A DNA stretch of 64,000 nucleotides from Rhizophagus irregularis. Taxonomy: Eukaryota; Glomeromycota; Glomeromycetes; Glomerales; Glomeraceae. Positions 62,202-64,000 of the stretch are shown one piece after another. Under the pieces are notes generated by a model. The model was not told the origin of the DNA. It did no database searches and worked only from the letters and a program-made list of their open reading frames with translations. The DNA lies in NCBI RefSeq assembly GCF_026210795.1, contig NC_089459.1, forward strand, positions 1,426,001-1,490,000, given 5' to 3'. The translations under genes and the position numbers were made by a program. Numbering within the stretch: the stretch's first letter is position 1; every line of letters starts with the position of its first letter.

Positions 62202-64000
62202 TCCGGTTGAAAAATGGGGGAGTCTTTTTTTTTTATATCGTCGCGCAATTTAAAGTTGGATGACTATATTGAAAGAATGAAACAATATCACGCATTATTA
62301 ATTAGTCCGTAAACTTTAATTAAAAGAAATCAATTTACAAAAATAGTAAATTGAAGAAAGAAAAAAAAATGTATCGTAAATTAATTATTTAAGGAAAAAA
62401 AAAAAACTTGATTGTAATAAAAAATGATGATGATGAAAAAAAAAATTAGAAGAAACGAAAATTTCTTGAATTTTTAAGGAAAAAAAAAAGAAGGGAAAAA
62501 AAAATGAAAATGAAACGATAAAAAAATAAATTTTTTTTTTTTTGGGTAGAACAAGAAAAACAAATAAATAAATAGTAAAAATAAAATAATAAAATAAAAT
62601 AAAAAAAATAAAATAAAATAAAAATTATAAAATAAAATAAAAAAATAATATACATAAAAAAAAATATAAAAAAAGAAAAAAAAAATAAATAAATAAATAA
62701 ATAAATAAATGTATTGTATAATTTTTTTACTTGCCTCTTTTAAAAATAATTTAAATAGTATTATACACGTTCATAAAAAAAAAAAATTTATCTTGATTAT
62801 TATTTTTTTTTTTTTTTTTGATGAAAAAAAGTTATTTTACTTGTCCAACCTGCTTTTTTTTACGAAGGATTTATATAAAAAAAGTAGAAAAATTTTTTTA
62901 TATACAGTATAATTATAATATTAATTTACAGTAGTATAATAAGGGAAAAAATAACTCTATCCCCTTATTTAAATAAGATTTGAGCCGATATATTAAAGAT
63001 ATATAATATGAAGATCTTGTAATTCAATTGAGACATAATTCCAATGTATCGGGATTTAAACACAAAAAAACCAAACACGGAACAAAATTGCTTTGTAATG
63101 ATTATGTAAGTTTATTATTTACAAGTATGATGTATATATTTATATGTAAATCGATCTAAGTCATATTAGGATTGGATGGTAAAATTATAAAAATATATAG
63201 AAATCGGCGATTTTTTTTTAATAGGATCATCAAAAAATAATATATTTGAAAGGACCGGCTTCCGGATTACTCGGATTACTTATTTTACTCTCTCTCCAAT
63301 AAATAATATTTTCTCTTTTACGCAGTTATTAATACCGGATTTAGAATACCGAAATTGGAAGTCTAGAACACTGCAAAAAAAAAAAAAATTTGTAAAATTT
63401 ATTTAAATTTACATTTTCGACAAGATGGACCTTTTTTTTTTTGATATCGGCAATATCATTATGAAATATCCGATGATCGTGGCTTAAAGAACATTGTTGA
63501 ATTATAATTATTTTTTTTTTGGTTTTGTCACAGTGATAAAATAACAGACGATCATAATTTTGATGAGATCGTCTGAACGACCTTGATAAATCTTTTTTCT
63601 TTTGAAAAAGAAGACGTTCGCGATCTCGAAAATCAATAGGAAATTAAAAAAAGATCAATTTTTATCATTCGAATATCTTTAAGATTCTTTAAAGATAACA
63701 TTTATTTACATTTATTTACATTTATGATATTTAAGTTATTTGTGTTATTTATGATATTTATGATATTTATGATCCGTTCCCAAACAACAATAATTTGTCA
63801 CCATAAAAAAAAATAAACCAAAATCTATTGTTCAATTGCATTCGTCACATCATACATAATCACCCCAATCACTTCATCACATTCATCACATCAAGTTAAA
63901 AAAAGAAATCAATTCCCTTAAAGAGACCGAATATATGCAACATTTGCATCGGGCCGTTTTATGAAATTCTAACTTTAGCCTAGCAAGAAAAATTTCCAAA
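61973..64000. other. Long AT-rich upstream region, no gene supported
   Basis: About 2 kb upstream of the CrgA-like gene, to the window end. It has (TA)n runs at about 62032-62060 and 62173-62200, AAATA repeats (62520-62710) and long A/T homopolymers. A perfect 9-base stem (CAGACGATC / GATCGTCTG, 13-base loop) lies at about 63546-63577. ATGCAACATTTGCAT near 63935 is a short palindrome, and ATTCATCACATCA-type repeats occur at 63840-63895. Open frames here are low-complexity translations of these tracts. Confidence 0.5.

Noticed and set aside
62446-62912. Phe/Tyr/Lys-rich frames at the right end
   Set aside because: Direct translations of A/T homopolymers and AAATA repeats.

Overview
This window looks like nuclear DNA from a filamentous fungus of an early-diverging group, most likely Mucoromycota and probably Glomeromycotina (Rhizophagus-like). 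The sequence is very AT-rich. Most genes carry many short introns (about 40-90 bases) with GTAAG/GTATG-type donors and TAG/CAG acceptors, and intergenic DNA is full of A/T homopolymers and simple repeats. ATP-citrate lyase is one fused polypeptide, whereas ascomycetes split it in two. There is a CrgA-like RING/LON protein ending in a CaaX box, an arrangement known from Mucorales, and a MATH-BTB gene, a class abundant in Glomeromycotina. The taxonomic placement is inference. I saw no tRNA, rRNA, CRISPR or prokaryotic operon structure.

Layout. 0-6.2 kb: 5' part of NCA2 (-), casein kinase 2 beta (+), Pol III subunit RPC6 (-). 6.2-13.4 kb: a possible short interspersed element, then plant-type asparaginase, D-3-phosphoglycerate dehydrogenase and the complex I NDUFA9-type subunit (all +). 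13.8-18.1 kb: a dysferlin-domain protein (-) head-to-head with an intronless membrane glycosyltransferase related to GT5 (+). 19.4-28.5 kb: FluG-like amidohydrolase/glutamine-synthetase fusion (+) facing a Nup159/Nup214 nucleoporin (-). 29-31.4 kb: a MATH-BTB gene interrupted near its 3' end, and a Thr-rich, probably GPI-anchored surface protein (+). 32.2-37.7 kb: pseudouridine glycosidase/kinase fusion with a degenerate glycosidase half (-), a pogo-like transposon end, and a histidine phosphatase (+). 38-40.6 kb: VPS28 (-) and YIF1 (+) sharing about 200 bases of promoter. 42.1-48.7 kb: MCM4 (+) convergent with SF3A3/Prp9 (-). 49-49.9 kb: a small, largely disordered protein. 50.2-56.5 kb: ATP-citrate lyase (-) head-to-head with mitochondrial aspartate aminotransferase (+). 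56.5-60.4 kb: a gene-poor stretch with a 41-bp minisatellite and several AT-rich tandem arrays. 60.4-62 kb: the CrgA-like gene (-), with a long low-complexity upstream region to the window end.

The set is mostly core housekeeping: replication, splicing, nuclear transport, Pol III, ESCRT/Golgi trafficking, serine/aspartate/asparagine and acetyl-CoA metabolism. No operon-like logic is present, but at least six gene pairs are divergent over short shared spacers. The most unusual points are the decayed PsuG domain fused to an intact PsuK kinase, coding tandem repeats in MCM4 and the nucleoporin, the 8-bp duplication that breaks the BTB gene, and the CaaX-tailed RING/LON protein.
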